Shown: positions 36,163 to 48,456, counted from the stretch's first letter. The stretch: DNA of 64,000 nucleotides from Ambrosia x helenae (GCA_030844895.1 JAUTDX010000063.1:372001-436000), one strand, 5' to 3'. Notes: generated by a model from the letters alone, not told the origin. Numbers and translations are program-made.

Positions 36163-36849
36163 TCTATACATATAATAAACCAAAGTCATTTTAATGACAT
36201 GACACTCAAAAATGCATTCTTTTCCTTGAGTGTGTCATGTGTCATCCCATGTGGCATTGAGATATTTTAGGAAAAAAATAATTTAAAAACAAAATTGGAT
36301 TTTTCACCCTCATGTTTCCTCCCATAATTTTTAAACGTTAATATCTTTAATATACGAGATTTTTTTAAAAAAAATTACACCAAATTAACTAGCGTTTTAT
36401 TATCTTTCCAACGAGTACCATAGTGCTATATAAAAAACGGAGAAATTTTTTTGTGAGGTTTTGTTCATACAGGAAAAAAAACACAAAGTGTTTAGGTAAA
36501 TCATTAATCATGTATACGCAAGTCACTAATTATATTCAAATCAGTAAATATGATTTTTTTTCAACTAGAGCCGAATAGGTTAATAGAGTTATACATTGTT
36601 TTAAGTTAGTTATCAATATTAGTATGTTAGAGTTGTACATTTGTTTAGTCTTTAGGATATGTGTTAATATTAGAGTTACATTAAAGTTCTACATTCTTTT
36701 AGGTTAGGTGTTAGTATTGGAGTTGTACATTGTTAATTTGTTTTAGGTTAAATATTAATATTAGAGTTATACATCAGTCTATTTCATATGTAAAATTGAT
36801 GTATGATATAAAATTTCTCAACCCGAGACGCTCCCGGGTTATAATCTAG
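36163..36849 (+). mobile_element. Short non-autonomous Helitron
   Basis: The element starts A|TCTATACATATAATAAACC and ends with the hairpin AACCCG...CGGGTT, spacer ATAAT and CTAG, followed by T. The A|T target and the hairpin-CTAG terminus are the Helitron signature. It is 687 bp, AT-rich and has no open frame. It lies just upstream of the small peptide gene, about 235 bp before its start codon. An alternative start, four bases upstream, cannot be excluded. Confidence 0.82.
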
Positions 36850-36902
36850 TTTTGTATAAAATACTATATAACATAACATATACATATTAGTTTTAATTAC
36901 AA

Positions 36903-37020
36903 CACGTGTTCTTTATCTGCTAGACACGTCCAATATTTTGTTTGTGTGATCATTATTGACCAACACTTCCATATCATACCTAGACATGCTAACTTGTCAT
37001 TTATCTGTTGGCTATATAAA
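36903..37020 (+). promoter_or_regulatory. Core promoter of the small peptide gene
   Basis: A TATA box (CTATATAAATA, near 37012-37022) lies about 65-75 bp before the start codon at 37085. A G-box, CACGTG (36903-36908, within ACACGTGT), and an ACACGTCC element lie upstream. G-boxes bind bZIP and bHLH factors; which stimulus applies here is unknown. Confidence 0.5.
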
Positions 37021-37084
37021 TAAAACAATATCGAAGAGTCTTTGATCATACTTGAGTGGAAGAGTTCTTGTCGGTGTTAAGAAC

Positions 37085-37503
37085 ATGAAGTCCTTTGACT
37101 TCATTCTATGTTTCACTATTCTTTTGGCACTTGTTTTACTTTCTTATGCGGGAAGAACTTATCACAATCCAAAAGGTATGTTATATTGTAGTCACTTTTT
37201 GTGCTCACATCAGATAAAAAAGAAAAACATACGTTTTTTTTTGTGTAATAGATCGAGATAATTATTGAGAAACCGATTATTATCGACTGTCCAATAACCT
37301 AATTATAGACAATTCTTTAGGTTTAACAACTTTCATAGTTTGGTTCAAACAGTTTTTTTTTTTTTTAAATTGTATGCGCGTGTGTACGCAAGTTGATTGA
37401 TGATCGAATGTGTTGTATGTGTGCAGATGTTGAAGCAGAAGAGGTTCCATATACTTGTAATAACCATAAGAGCGGTTGGGGAGGGTGGGGAGGCTGGCCC
37501 TAA
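37085..37503 (+). CDS. Small secreted Gly/Trp-rich peptide, 55 aa, two exons
   Basis: Exon 1 (37085-37175) ends at a GTATGT donor. Exon 2 (37427-37503) follows a TGTGCAG acceptor. The phases match (one base plus two) and give a 55-residue protein. The N-terminus is a strong signal peptide (MKSFDFILCFTILLALVLLS, then YAGRT). The mature part is about 30 residues with an acidic stretch (DVEAEEVPYTC), one Cys and a striking C-terminus, GWGGWGGWP. The intron position right after the secretory segment is common in plant peptide genes. I do not recognise the family. It resembles no CLE, RGF, defensin or PSK precursor that I know. A TATA box and G-box upstream support a real gene. Function could be signalling, cell-wall or antimicrobial; none is demonstrated. 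Confidence 0.6.
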
Positions 37504-37752
37504 GATTGCAAGTTTGCAACTTTTGGCTGTCATTAGTGATATTGTATGGGTGGATGTTACAGGCAACCTAATAATGATGGCCATTTGAAATATATCATGT
37601 ATGTTAATTTAAATACTAATTATTAAATTATGATGTTTTTGTTTGTGATCTGGGCATAAGAAGCAAAAGATAACATGTATAGTTTGTGATTGAGATCATG
37701 AGATGTATCTTATTGACTGGCTAAGAGATTCATAAATCACATCACAAACTTA

Positions 37753-38492
37753 GACCATGCGTAGTGGGGGCTTTATATATAAAGCCCCCCTTCCTGATTG
37801 GTCTACGTGGCTGCTGAATCATCGTGAAGAGAGAAACTGAAAAAAGGGTGTAGTGGTGGGGCTTTATTTATAAAGCCCCTGTTTCTGATTGGTTGATTTT
37901 TTTATTATTTTTTTTAATCTTTTAACTCAAAATAATTAAAATAAAAACACAAATAAATATAAAAAAATTACAAATAATATTAAAAAAATTACAACTAATA
38001 CTGCCTACTTTGTTTTGGACGTGTAGGCATACTAGTTTCTTCAAGATACCGTGCCGAAAGCGCTAGCGCACTCGTAATCGCATCTTGCTCCAACTCTTCG
38101 TCTGTCGAATAACCCTCTTCGCCTAGAAACTCTCTGTAATATTCTCTCGCAATGGATGATGACGCGGGGGAACCCATTCTTTTCTAATATTGGTAATACG
38201 TGTTTTGTGTTTTGTGTTTATATATAACGTTTTGTGTGTTTATATATTTGTGTGTTGTGTGTTTATATATAAAAACCAAAAAAAAAAAAATATAGCCGTT
38301 CAAAAGAAACGGTAACATGACCGTTTGAAGACCACCACCACGTGTCCCATTTTAATTAGTTGAAACAATTATGAACCAGCGTTATTAATATAACGCCATC
38401 GGCTTTTTTTGGTATATAGCGCCCCCCTGTAACGGTGTGGGGGGCGCCATTTTTGAAAAATGTTGACAAATCGCGCCCCACTACGGGGGGTC
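37753..38492 (-). mobile_element. PIF/Harbinger derivative with transposon ORF remnant
   Basis: The ends GACCATGCGTAGTGGGGG and CCCCACTACGGGGGGTC are flanked by TTA on both sides (37750-37752 and 38493-38495). Subterminal GGGGCTTTATATATAAAGCCCC and GGGGGGCGCC blocks match the MITE at 2714-3066 in the opposite orientation. The 740-bp length leaves room only for a short coding remnant at 37995-38177. Confidence 0.88.
37995..38177 (-). pseudogene. N-terminal remnant of a PIF/Harbinger protein
   Basis: A 60-residue frame, starting MGSPASSSIAREYYREFLGE and ending ARYLEETSMPTRPKQSRQY, begins about 315 bp inside the right end. The acidic start followed by a basic PTRPK segment resembles the N-terminus of Harbinger nuclease (ALP1-like) proteins as I remember them. 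No DDE catalytic region remains. Classification is tentative but consistent with the TTA duplication. Confidence 0.45.
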
Positions 38493-38691
38493 TTAAGAGT
38501 ATGGGGTGTGGTATAACATTCATCGTTTATGGAAACAATCACGTCAATGTCACGTTATATTTTACTGTCTTCCATTGCAGAATTGGAAGGGGTGTGTGGT
38601 TCCACTTTCCACTGCTACACAATTTTTGTTGTTGGAAAAACAAAAATAATTTTATTTATAACAATTTTGTAAAATATGATAAAAACATTGC

Positions 38692-38733
38692 GCGCGCGCG
38701 CGCGCGCGCACACATATATATATATATATATTA
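38692..38733. repeat. Compound (GC)n-(AC)n-(TA)n microsatellite
   Basis: An alternating purine-pyrimidine run (GCGCGC..., CACA, TATATA) of about 40 bases. (GC)n runs of this kind are prone to Z-DNA formation and length variation. Confidence 0.9.
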
Positions 38734-40225
38734 AAATATTGCACAAACCGAGTAGTGAAAAAGGAGTATCAGCTTTGTAGGGCCAATAACTATATTATGT
38801 GGCGTGTTTTGGGGCAGTAGTATATAGCGTTGTTGACTTGGATCAAAATTTGTTGTGGGGACGACAACCACCACGCATTGCAGTTGTGCGGGTTCATTTC
38901 CTGAATACAGTTGAAAGAAAGTTTGAGGGTGTAAGATCTAAAAAATAAATGTAACGTTTTTTTTAAAGATTGATATCTTTAATATTTAGAAAACCATAAA
39001 AACACATGTCAGAATAAACACAAGCCCAGTATAATTAAAACATATTAGCATACTTAAACACCAAGCCCGACTCTAAGGTAAGTATTCTGAAACATTGGCT
39101 TTGAGCCCCCAAACTTGGAGGGCCCATTTGTTCTACATAAAGAAATCTGTATAGTTCTGAAGTTCCGGCCTATTTGAAAGTAAAATGTAAATTAGATCGG
39201 AGAATCTTGAACTAAAAGGTCAATAGCTGGTCTTGAAGTACTATATTTCATCTCCATCTTGTATGAAGTTATGGTCCTGATTTGTAGATTGATTTAGGAG
39301 GATAAAGTCAAAGTTAAAGAAAAAAAACCCTCTCATTCTAAAAAGTTTTTCTAAATTATAAAGGCTAGGGTTTATCACACCTCACCCAATTGCTCAGATT
39401 ACATGTTCTATTTGATTTTAAGGGAAACATAAGAATATATAATTAAGTAATTAATTATGCATCAATCGAATTAACTTTTAGTTGTGCTCAATAAGGATTT
39501 AACATATCTAATTTAGGAAAAACAAAATTTTGTTTTGATTTTTGAAATGATTTATCATTTATAAATAGGGTCAACGGGGCGTTCTCTTGATGAAGTTTCA
39601 GGTTCATATAGGACACCTCCGCATATATGTCATGACGGGAATCAAGATAAGAAGGTTAAAAGGTGAAACAGAGTTGAGAATCAGACACTCTATGATGACT
39701 CCGATGGAAAAATGAATCTGCAATGCTCCTTACAATCCGGATAAAAATAAGGTGATAGTCCCTAATTATTGGTGGTTTAAATTAAAAACATTTTATAGCG
39801 TCCTTTATTTCTTACATACGTGTGACGTGTGTAGAACAATAATTAGTAAAACATGCAATCATTCCAAACAAATTCGAGTTAGTTTAAAGGGTTCTTCGCG
39901 TGTTGGATAAGACTATGGCTTTTCAAGTGTTGAGAGTTTATTGATAACAAAATTTTGACCGTTAAAAAAAATATTCGAGGTAGTTTGACTTGTGAGATTA
40001 TTGACCATTGTGTACACCAAGAGTCAAACTTATGAGGGTCAAACTCAATCAAGTGCACACACAGGGCCACGAATCATGCGGCAGAGGATCAAAACCTCAT
40101 CCTAAAAGAACTTGTACACAACAACACCACCCCGATCCAAATTCCTCAATTTTTGGAATTACAATATCACTTCACTAAAAATATAATATTTAAATAAAAC
40201 TAAATCCATTTTTCTTTCTTTAACA
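38734..40225. other. Intergenic DNA upstream of the AHL gene
   Basis: AT-rich sequence with no supported coding region, RNA gene or clear transposon end. The last 200 bp are the presumed AHL promoter and 5' UTR. TATAATATTTAAATAAA near 40180 is a candidate TATA region. Confidence 0.5.
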
Positions 40226-43200
40226 ATGGAACCAGATGACCTTGGTCTAGGCTCTTACTATCACCACCACCACCCACAACCACCACCACCACAACCACAG
40301 CAACGCCACCAGCACCCACACCTCCAACAACAACAACAACCACCCTCAACCATCACCAATGGAATGCTACAAAACACCAATAATGATCCCAGACCTTCTC
40401 AACTACTCTATCCTCATAATTCAGCTCCCTCAGCCGTCTCTTCTCCATTAGAGACCGGTGTCCGGAGAAAAAGAGGCAGACCAAGAAAGTATGGTACCCC
40501 GGAACAAGCAGCGGCTGCAAAACGATTGTCGTCTTCATCTTCTCCATCCACGTCTGTTCCACACTTATCGCCCTCGACCAAAAGGACTTGTCTTTGGGAG
40601 TTAGTGGCTCTTCTACTACTTCTTTCAAGAAATATGCTCTTGGTGTGTGTCTCTTTCATCTTTTTTTTTTATTATTTTTATTTTTATTTTTTAAAAATTA
40701 TGTTGGTTTTGATCAGAATAAGAGTTTAAAGAGTGTTTGTTTTTGCTATATTTGAGGTTTTATGTTAGTGTTATATTTTATTAAATCATGTTTGATTTGA
40801 GATTGCATGGATAATCTTTGCGTGGTGTAGATTAAAAGAGAATGTGCCGTTTTTTTAACCTTGTTATTGACATGCATTCCCGCCTTTTGGATGATTGTTA
40901 AAAAATTAACATGACCCCAGGGGCGAAGCTTGGTTCTCGAATCGGGAGGGGCCGGACTCAATTTTTTTTGATCGGTAGTGGTAAATTGGCGAGGGCCAGA
41001 ATCAACCCGGACTCGATTTACCTACAAAAATCACAAATTTATACCACTGCGTCAAAAAACAGGGGGGGCCAGGGCCACCCCTGGCCCTCAACATCCTTCG
41101 TCCCTGCATGACCCCAGTCCTTACTTTTAGATTTATGAGACGGCGCGACTAGTAAAAATGGGCCCGGCTCACGAGCCAAACCAAGCTAAGGCTAGCTTAG
41201 GGTCGTCTTGAAGTTTAAGCTCGGCTATGCGCATTTATTTACTAAGCCAACTCGGCTCAAGTCGCATTATGTTGGGTAAATTGTTTACCCTTTCCAATCC
41301 AGGTTTAGGTAGTACTTGAGTGGAATACTCAAGTTTTCAATTTATTAGGATGGGTGATTTGGGACATGGATATACAAGGAGAAAAGAAGGGTACACTTCT
41401 TATTTTGGGGATGTGGATGGGTAAATCACAAATGGAACTTGTGGCTTGAATAGGATCTTACCAGCTTTTGCTTCACTACTTCATATGCACCTTGACCTAT
41501 TTTCAAGCTAGTTCCTTTAATTGCGCTTTTGGTTCCTAGACCCTCGCTTCAGCTCTCTAGGCGCAGGAAATATCGATTTATAATTTTTTGTTATTACCTA
41601 ATACAAAATTATTGATCTTCTCTTTAGTATAAGCTTTCACAATACCGATTTAAGCAACTTTTATCCAGAATTCTGATTCAGTTTAGAATATTTAGAACTT
41701 TCAAGGTTTGAAATTACATTTGAATCTTCACTATTTTAGAACTTTTTATATTAATTAGATGATATTAAATGTTATATAATAGTCTTGTTTATTTTATTTG
41801 AAGAATATATAATATTATTTTAATACATAATATATTATTATTATTTTTCTTAGCCCCCCCCCCCCCCCCATTTTTCCCTTGTGTCTATGCCTATGCGTCT
41901 TAAGTGCGCCTTTGATAACTACGGATATGATATTACTTTTTCTATACATGTAAAATATGAAATTTTGCTTTTTTTGTGTTAGAATACCAAATCGTTGGGC
42001 AAATGGAAGTTGTCAGAAAATGATTTTTGTATATGGTGTAACCGAAACCTAAGATTGCGGTTTATGCATGGACAAGGTAGTCGTTGTATCATTTCCATCT
42101 CACCAATCAGATGTCCCCAGACCCCTCGTCAGCATAATCCACAACCCGAGATTGCGGTTTCACCTATCAGATGTCCCACGTCAGCATAATCCGCAACCTT
42201 AGATTGCGGTTTCACCAAAAGCACAAATTGAAAACACACCCCCACAAATGTTTTTTATTGTACCGCCAAAAAATGAAAAAATTTTGTAAAATAGAGATAT
42301 TTTTGGAACTTGTGCGGTCTCCCATCCGGCACACCTCATGGCCGGCCCTGTCTAGACCGAGTATTGATCGATACTCACTAGACCACCACCTTAGATTATG
42401 TTTTAGCATTGTATGCGGGAGTTGTAGATTACTAGCAACAGTACTTGTCATATGAAGAACTTAAGTTTTATCAGGCATGTTTGTGAAGATGGGTTACCAT
42501 TGTACTGAATTTTGAAAAATGTTGTATATTTGATTAAGCTTTAAGAATTTCGTATAAATTATCATCTGTTGGTTATATTCCATTTCTTTATTTGTTTTTC
42601 AGGGAACACAGGGCAAGGTTTTACACCTCATGTTATTTCCGTGGCTGCGGGAGAGGTATCAAATATGAACATATTATTACAGTTTACATCTTAGTTTTAT
42701 ACAAGGGTTTATTTTTATGTGCCTAGTGATGCATTATAAAAAGTTTACATTTCGGTATTGATTGATGATATGGTATTAGGTGATGCCTGACCCTGATTAC
42801 TCGAGACACACATACATATTGATATTTGCCCGGACCATTCCCATGAACATTTTTTTAAATTTCTTTGTTCTTGGAATAGAGTAATCTACTAAATACTAAT
42901 CCACCAACCTTTTAGTTTTTATATATGTAATTTCTTTGTGTAATAAAATTATATAAAAGCTAGAACACTAAGAAATTTATTAAGGAATCTCACAGGTAAT
43001 TTTTAATGAACTAGTTGGTATACCTGATATACGACGGGTAGGGATGACAATGGATCGGATATGACTAATCTCATACCTATACCTGGTTGTAAAATCACAT
43101 CTAATACCCGTCTCACTACTCATGGGCTATTTGTAGTATTACACGTTGGGTATAAAGCATACTGGCGGGTATCAGACTATTGGATATATCCGTTGGGATT

Positions 43201-43512
43201 TGCATGTATAGATATTTTTACTTTCTTTTATAGTATATGTTTTAAAAATCTACAATATGTTAAATTATAATAAATACATATCATCATCACCGTAATAATT
43301 TTTAAAATATTTAAAATGTAAATAAATATTACAATAAGAATCTCAATTTTTCTATATTTCATAGCATATAAATATAAATATAAATATAAATATAAATATA
43401 AATATAAATAAATAATAATGTCAATGAAATATATATATATTTTTAAAAAATTTATTTTCCAAATAATGAATAAATTAGAATGAGACATTACTAAAAAAAT
43501 AGTTAAGAGAAG

Positions 43513-43556
<44 letters not shown>

Positions 43557-44868
43557 GAGGGTTATCTTGAGAACGCTAAATATCGCGAGAACCGAGAGAA
43601 CAAATGAGAAAACCAATCAAAATCATTTTTTTTCAATACGAACCTAATTATAATCAAAATACAACATTAAAAAACGAATTTTCTTTCCAAATAATTCATC
43701 TTTTCTTACAAAAACACTTTCAAATTAATTTTTTACACATGTGTAAATAAAACAGTTTACACATGTACAAACAGTAAATTTACACATGTGTAAAAACAAT
43801 TTATTTCCGTATACGTTAAAAATTTTACGCGTAAATTGTGTTTTTGGAATTGTATTTTAGTAATAAAGATAAGTGTAAAAAGAAAATTTTGATTTGAATG
43901 GTTTTAGATGGCGTTCTCGCGGTTCGCACGAAATATAGGTGTTCTCAAATTAACTTTACCATATATATATATATATATACACAGGTCAATTATAAAATGA
44001 AAACCCGCTTGAGTTGAGAAAACCTTCGAAAACCCATGTAAAAAAACATTTTTTTCTTTGAAAAATATAACCAATGTAAAATACATGTTTGTAAGCTTTT
44101 TGGACCAAGAAAATAAAAAAAAATGCCGATGGGATTTTTTTTTGCCAAAAATGCTTAAAAACATGTAATTTATATTGGTTATTTTTTTCAAAAAAAAAAT
44201 GATGTTTTTTTACATGGGGCCCTATAAAATGAAAACCCTCATGAGTTGAGAAAACCTTTGAAAACCCATGTAAAAAAATATTATTTTTTTGAAAAAAATA
44301 ACAAATGTAAAATACATGTTTTTAAGCATTTTGGGCAAAAACTAGCGCCGATGGGTTTTTTTTTTAAATATACAAAGTTGCGCTGAAAACATGTTATTTA
44401 GCTGTTGTAAACATATGTTTTCAGCGCAACTTTGTTTATTTAAAAAAAAAATCCCGTCGGCGCTTTTTTTTAATTTTTTGGCCCAAAACGTTTAAAAACA
44501 TGTATTTTACATTGATTATTTTTTTAAAAAAAATAATGTTTTTTTACATGGGTTTTCAAAGGTTTTTTTGAAAAAAAAATAACCAATGTAAAATACATAT
44601 TTTTAAGCATTTTGGGCAAAAAAAAAAAGCGCTGATGGGAATTTTTTTTAAATAAACAAAGTTGCGCTGAAAACGTATGTTTTCAGCTATTTAGCTGTTG
44701 TAAACATATGTTTTCAACAACTTTGTTTATTTTTTTTTTTAAATCCCGTTGGCGCTTTTTTTTTAATTTTTTTTTTGCTAAAAACGCTTAAAAACATGTA
44801 TTTACATTGGTTATTTTTTTTACATGGGTGTCCAAAGGTTTTATCAACTCAATTGGGTTTTCATTTAT

Positions 44869-44909
<41 letters not shown>

Positions 44910-47900
44910 CTCAAAAGTTTTTGGGTATATGTTTTAGGTAAATGGATATTTGGTTTCGGGTAATGGGGTCGGGTATCAACTAATTCCATATCCGTCCCAT
45001 ACCCGCAAAGTATTTTTTTTTTCAATCCCAATTATGCTTCGATTTTGGGTATACCTGTTGGGCTCGGGTGTTTTTAAAATCAGGTATGGACTTATGATTA
45101 CCAATACTTTATCACAAACTTGTCTAATGCTATACCTAATAATGATGTCTTTTTAAGAAGCACTTGCTATATTTTTTTTTTTGCTGCATATGTATAATTT
45201 GAACAACACTAGCACACCTTGTATTTTTGTGATCCGTTTGAAATTATGACAGGATATTAGTCAGAAAATAATGTCGTTTATGCAACAAAGCAAGCAAGAG
45301 ATGTGTGTCCTCTCAGCATCTGGCTCAATCACTAATGCAACTTTACGCCAGCCAGCCACATCAGGTGGCAACATTACTTATGAGGTAAGCAAGATAACTA
45401 GAACACTTTTATATGTATTTTTATGAGTACTAGAGTGTCCGCGCGATGCAGCGGAGAACACAAACACTTCTAAGAGTGTGTATGGTTCGGTTCAGTTCGA
45501 TTATTAGCCTCAACCAAAACTAAAATTAAAGTCATCAATTAATCAATCTTTTTAAACAATCAGTTCCTTGGTTCGGTTAGTATTGTTACATTATCGGTTT
45601 TTAGTCCATTTTAGTTCATTTTGATGAATAACAAAAACCAAACTTTGGCTAATGTTTTTTTTGCCTAGCTAGAGGTATATGAAATGGAGGTATAAATACA
45701 TGAAATTGAGGGAAATCACAAAATTCTCAACTAACTATAATATTAAACATAGGAGAATCAACAATATAAAGTTTTTACGAACACAAAAAATAAATGAAAA
45801 GACGTACTTAAGAACGTGTTGTTCTCCTATGAGTTGTATATTTCCGGAGACAAAAACAAGCATACCGTCGGCAAGTCCTAACGGCTTAGTGGCAGACAAT
45901 TGACAATTGGGATGTTGTGGTTACAATGGAACATGAGAGAAGTGAGCTTGGTGATGATGTATTGAATCACTATTCAATGGACTGGGATCTAAAAAAACTA
46001 CACAGACAAAAGTGAAATATAAGCTAGAAATTAATATTCAACAGAATCCACGAACTCTATAATGAGGCATGGAGTTAGCATCAAGCTAGAGATAAAGAAG
46101 ATGGTTTTGAAGGAAATATATAGAAAAGACGGAATAAGTGGTAAGAATAACTTATTCAAACTTCAAATTTTAAAATTTTAAAACCCTCTCTATTTCTACC
46201 GCCACTACAATTAAAAACATATTTACTCAGCTTCAAACTTAGAGTATAATTTGCTATATACTTTTAATTAAAAATTTGATTTTTTATGTGATTAACAATA
46301 TTTAGGGGTGAACAATAATTGAACCCTCAACCGTAATCGAACAAAAACATACAAATTCAAACTGAAAATTAACCAAAACCCAGTTAACCTAATATCGTTT
46401 TTTTGTACCCTAAGTTAACCAAAATTAACAAACCAAAACTCAACCATTCATACATTTATATCTTTTATACATCCATTACATGTATTGATACCTCCATTTC
46501 ATGTGCTTCTAAGCAAAATTTTAACCAAAGTTTGGTTATTAACAAAAATTAACTAAACCGAACAAAAAACGACAATCTAACCAAATAGATTGAACCAAAT
46601 AACTAGTTGGTTAACAAGATCGATAAACCGATAATGTCGATTTTTGTTTCAGTTAAGGCTTATAACCGAACTGAATCTAACCCAACCATGAACCATTAGA
46701 CGTGCCTGTGTTCCCTGCCACATTGTGCGGGCACGCTGTTATAAATATATGAATGGGTTCGTTTCAATTTAACTATTTTCGGTTAACTAAGGGTACAAAA
46801 AGAAAACGATAACCGATTTTAAGTTAAATCGGATTTTTTTTCAATTTTCAATAGATTTTGGTTCAGTTTTGTATGTTTTTTGGTTTGGCTTCAATGAACG
46901 GTTTAGTTATTGCTTACTCCTAGATATTGTTAATCACATAGCACATAAATATTTTAAATAAAAAATAGCAATACTATACTCAAATTAAAGATAATAAAAT
47001 GCTCATTATTTTGATTTTTTTTATAACAGTATCAGCGTATGAAAAAAAATATGACTATTTAAAAATCTTGGGGGATAGTTTGCTTAAAATAAGGAAAATA
47101 AGTTTAACTATAATTTAAATAAGCAAAAGCTAAGTAAAGTTTAAGGATTTAAAGTGTAACTAAGATAGAGTATTAAAATGTAAATAATGTATGAATGACT
47201 ATTTTACCCTCATTTCAAGGTTATTAATGAAAAATAAGTTCTTAACTTTTGGACAGCTTAAACTACCATTCCCTCATGCATTATAATATAGTATAGATTA
47301 ATTAAACATTGATTACTTCATGGTTGCTAACTCTCTATGATATTAGGGTCGCTTTGACATCATATCGTTCTGTGGATCTTATATACGTACTGATTTGGGT
47401 GGCACGGGTGGATTAAGTGTCTGTTTATCTAGTAACGACGGACAAATCATAGGTGGCGGTGTGGATGGGCCGTTGATAGCCGCAGGCCCTGTCCAGGTAG
47501 TATTCTTTTTAGTTTAAGTTAGATTAGATATGGCTAAATGTGAGGGTTGCGTGACGGGTCAAAACAGGGTCGAGTTGAAAGGGTGCAGATGTGATTTGAC
47601 AACCCTTTTTATTGATTGCTTCTTCAGGTAATTGTTGGCTCATTTTCTATTGAGGGTAAGAAAGAAAGTACTGCTATTTCAAAAGGTGATGCTTCTACAA
47701 ACAAGTTGCCATCGCCAAACGTGGGGCCATCAATTCCAAACGTGAGCTTCCTATCGGGACCAGATTCTACTGAAAGAAATGTAGTCGCTGGCGGTGATGA
47801 GCATCAAAATATCGATGGGTACCAGTTCATGATCCAAAATCGAAATGTGCCTGTAAGCGATTGGAGGACTAACAATGATTCTCGGAACACTGCTGGTTAT

Positions 47901-48456
47901 GACTTCTCAGGTAAAGATAATTACAATAAATATTATCTATAAGTTTTGGCTTAGCCCCGCTTGCGGTGTTCGCATATAATGTTTATACGTGTGGGCCTCG
48001 AGAATGCAAAAAATAGAATTCTACTAATTTTAACGTTATTTTACTAATTTCGTGAATATAACGTTAAAAACAACGGATAACTAATCATGCATCATGTGGT
48101 GGTCCTGATAGCCAAAAGAAGAGGGGTACATGCACCAATTGGGCAGGCCTGTCCCGATTGCTGAGTGTTATGTGCCTTATATCTAAGGCTTGATGCAAAA
48201 CTATTATCGAGCTGGGGGTCTCAATGAAAGCAGTCTTTCTATTTCTACGGGGTAGATGTAAGGCTGTCTAGATTTTACCCTACTCAGACTCTACCTTATC
48301 TTTGCTATATGCGGGATTAACCGAGTATGATGATGAGAAATAAGTTTCACTTGGTTCAAATTTTAAATAGGTTTGTGGTTTGGTTTTGCAGGAAGATTGA
48401 ATCATGGGGCACAACAGTCACCAAAGAGTGGGGATTATGATCGGTTTCAAGACTGA
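40226..48456 (+). CDS. AHL: AT-hook motif nuclear-localized protein (AHL14-like), 6 exons
   Basis: This is a nuclear DNA-binding protein: AT-hooks bind the minor groove of AT-rich DNA, and the PPC/DUF296 domain trimerises. Exons: 40226-40642, 42603-42655, 45253-45384, 47347-47496, 47628-47910, 48392-48456, with matching phases and about 366 residues. Visible: a His/Gln/Pro-rich N-terminus, the AT-hook RKRGRPRKYG (81-90), then the PPC domain from GFTPHVISVAAGE through ATLRQPATSGGNITYEGRFD to GPVQVIVGSF. The SFKKYALG linker and the PPC sequence most resemble Arabidopsis AHL14, from memory. One A appears missing in CCAAAAGG near 40580; without it the frame leaves the family sequence before the intron. 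The first donor is GTGTGT, a weak site. Introns of 2-2.6 kb are filled by transposons, including a complete Helitron in intron 3. Confidence 0.85.
40918..41106. mobile_element. hAT-type MITE in AHL intron 1
   Basis: CAGGGGCGAAGCTTGG and CCTTCGTCCCTG form the inverted ends. The perfect 8-bp duplication CATGACCC flanks them (40910-40917 and 41107-41114). The element is 189 bp, with a GGGGGGGCCAGGGCCACCCC block and no coding capacity. Confidence 0.87.
41545..41919. mobile_element. Truncated hAT-like MITE in AHL intron 1
   Basis: The right end GCGCCTTTGATAACTACGG is nearly the inverse of the left end of the element at 20252 (CATAGTTATCAAAGGCGC). No matching left end or TSD was found, so the copy is truncated. 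A 16-base C run lies inside at 41854-41869. Confidence 0.45.
43361..43553. repeat. (ATATAA)n and (TA)n microsatellites in AHL intron 2
   Basis: An AAATAT hexamer run lies at about 43370-43410. A (TA)n run of about 35 bases at 43519-43553 directly abuts the next element. Confidence 0.9.
43554..43960. mobile_element. (TA)n-bounded MITE-like element A
   Basis: GGGGAGGGTTATCTTGAGAA at the left and TTCTCAAATTAACTTTACC at the right form an imperfect inverted repeat of about 40 bp (shared TTGAGAAC and GCGAACC or GCGAGAACC blocks). Each end passes directly into a (TA)n run. Insertion into (TA)n microsatellites is known for rice Micron elements; membership of that group here is by analogy. Confidence 0.6.
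43981..44872. mobile_element. (TA)n-bounded palindromic element B
   Basis: The ends TATAAAATGAAAACCC...TTGAGTTGAGAAAACC and their inverted copy (GGTTTTATCAACTCAATTGG) lie between (TA)n runs at 43961-43980 and 44873-44908. Inside are repeated blocks (GAAAACCCATGTAAAAAA, TGCGCTGAAAAC) in alternating orientation. They include a near-perfect hairpin with 48-nt arms (44344-44464) and a degenerate second one (44629-44757). A truncated relative starts at 51154. Confidence 0.65.
45430..47297 (-). mobile_element. Complete non-autonomous Helitron in AHL intron 3
   Basis: On the minus strand it starts A|TCTATACTATATTATAATGC at 47297 and ends with the GC-rich hairpin (CCGCTGCATCGCGCGG), spacer and CTAG at 45430, followed by T. 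It is 1,868 bp. It begins 45 bp after the intron 3 donor and ends 49 bp before the exon 4 acceptor, so nearly the entire intron is this element. No RepHel sequence is seen. Confidence 0.85.
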
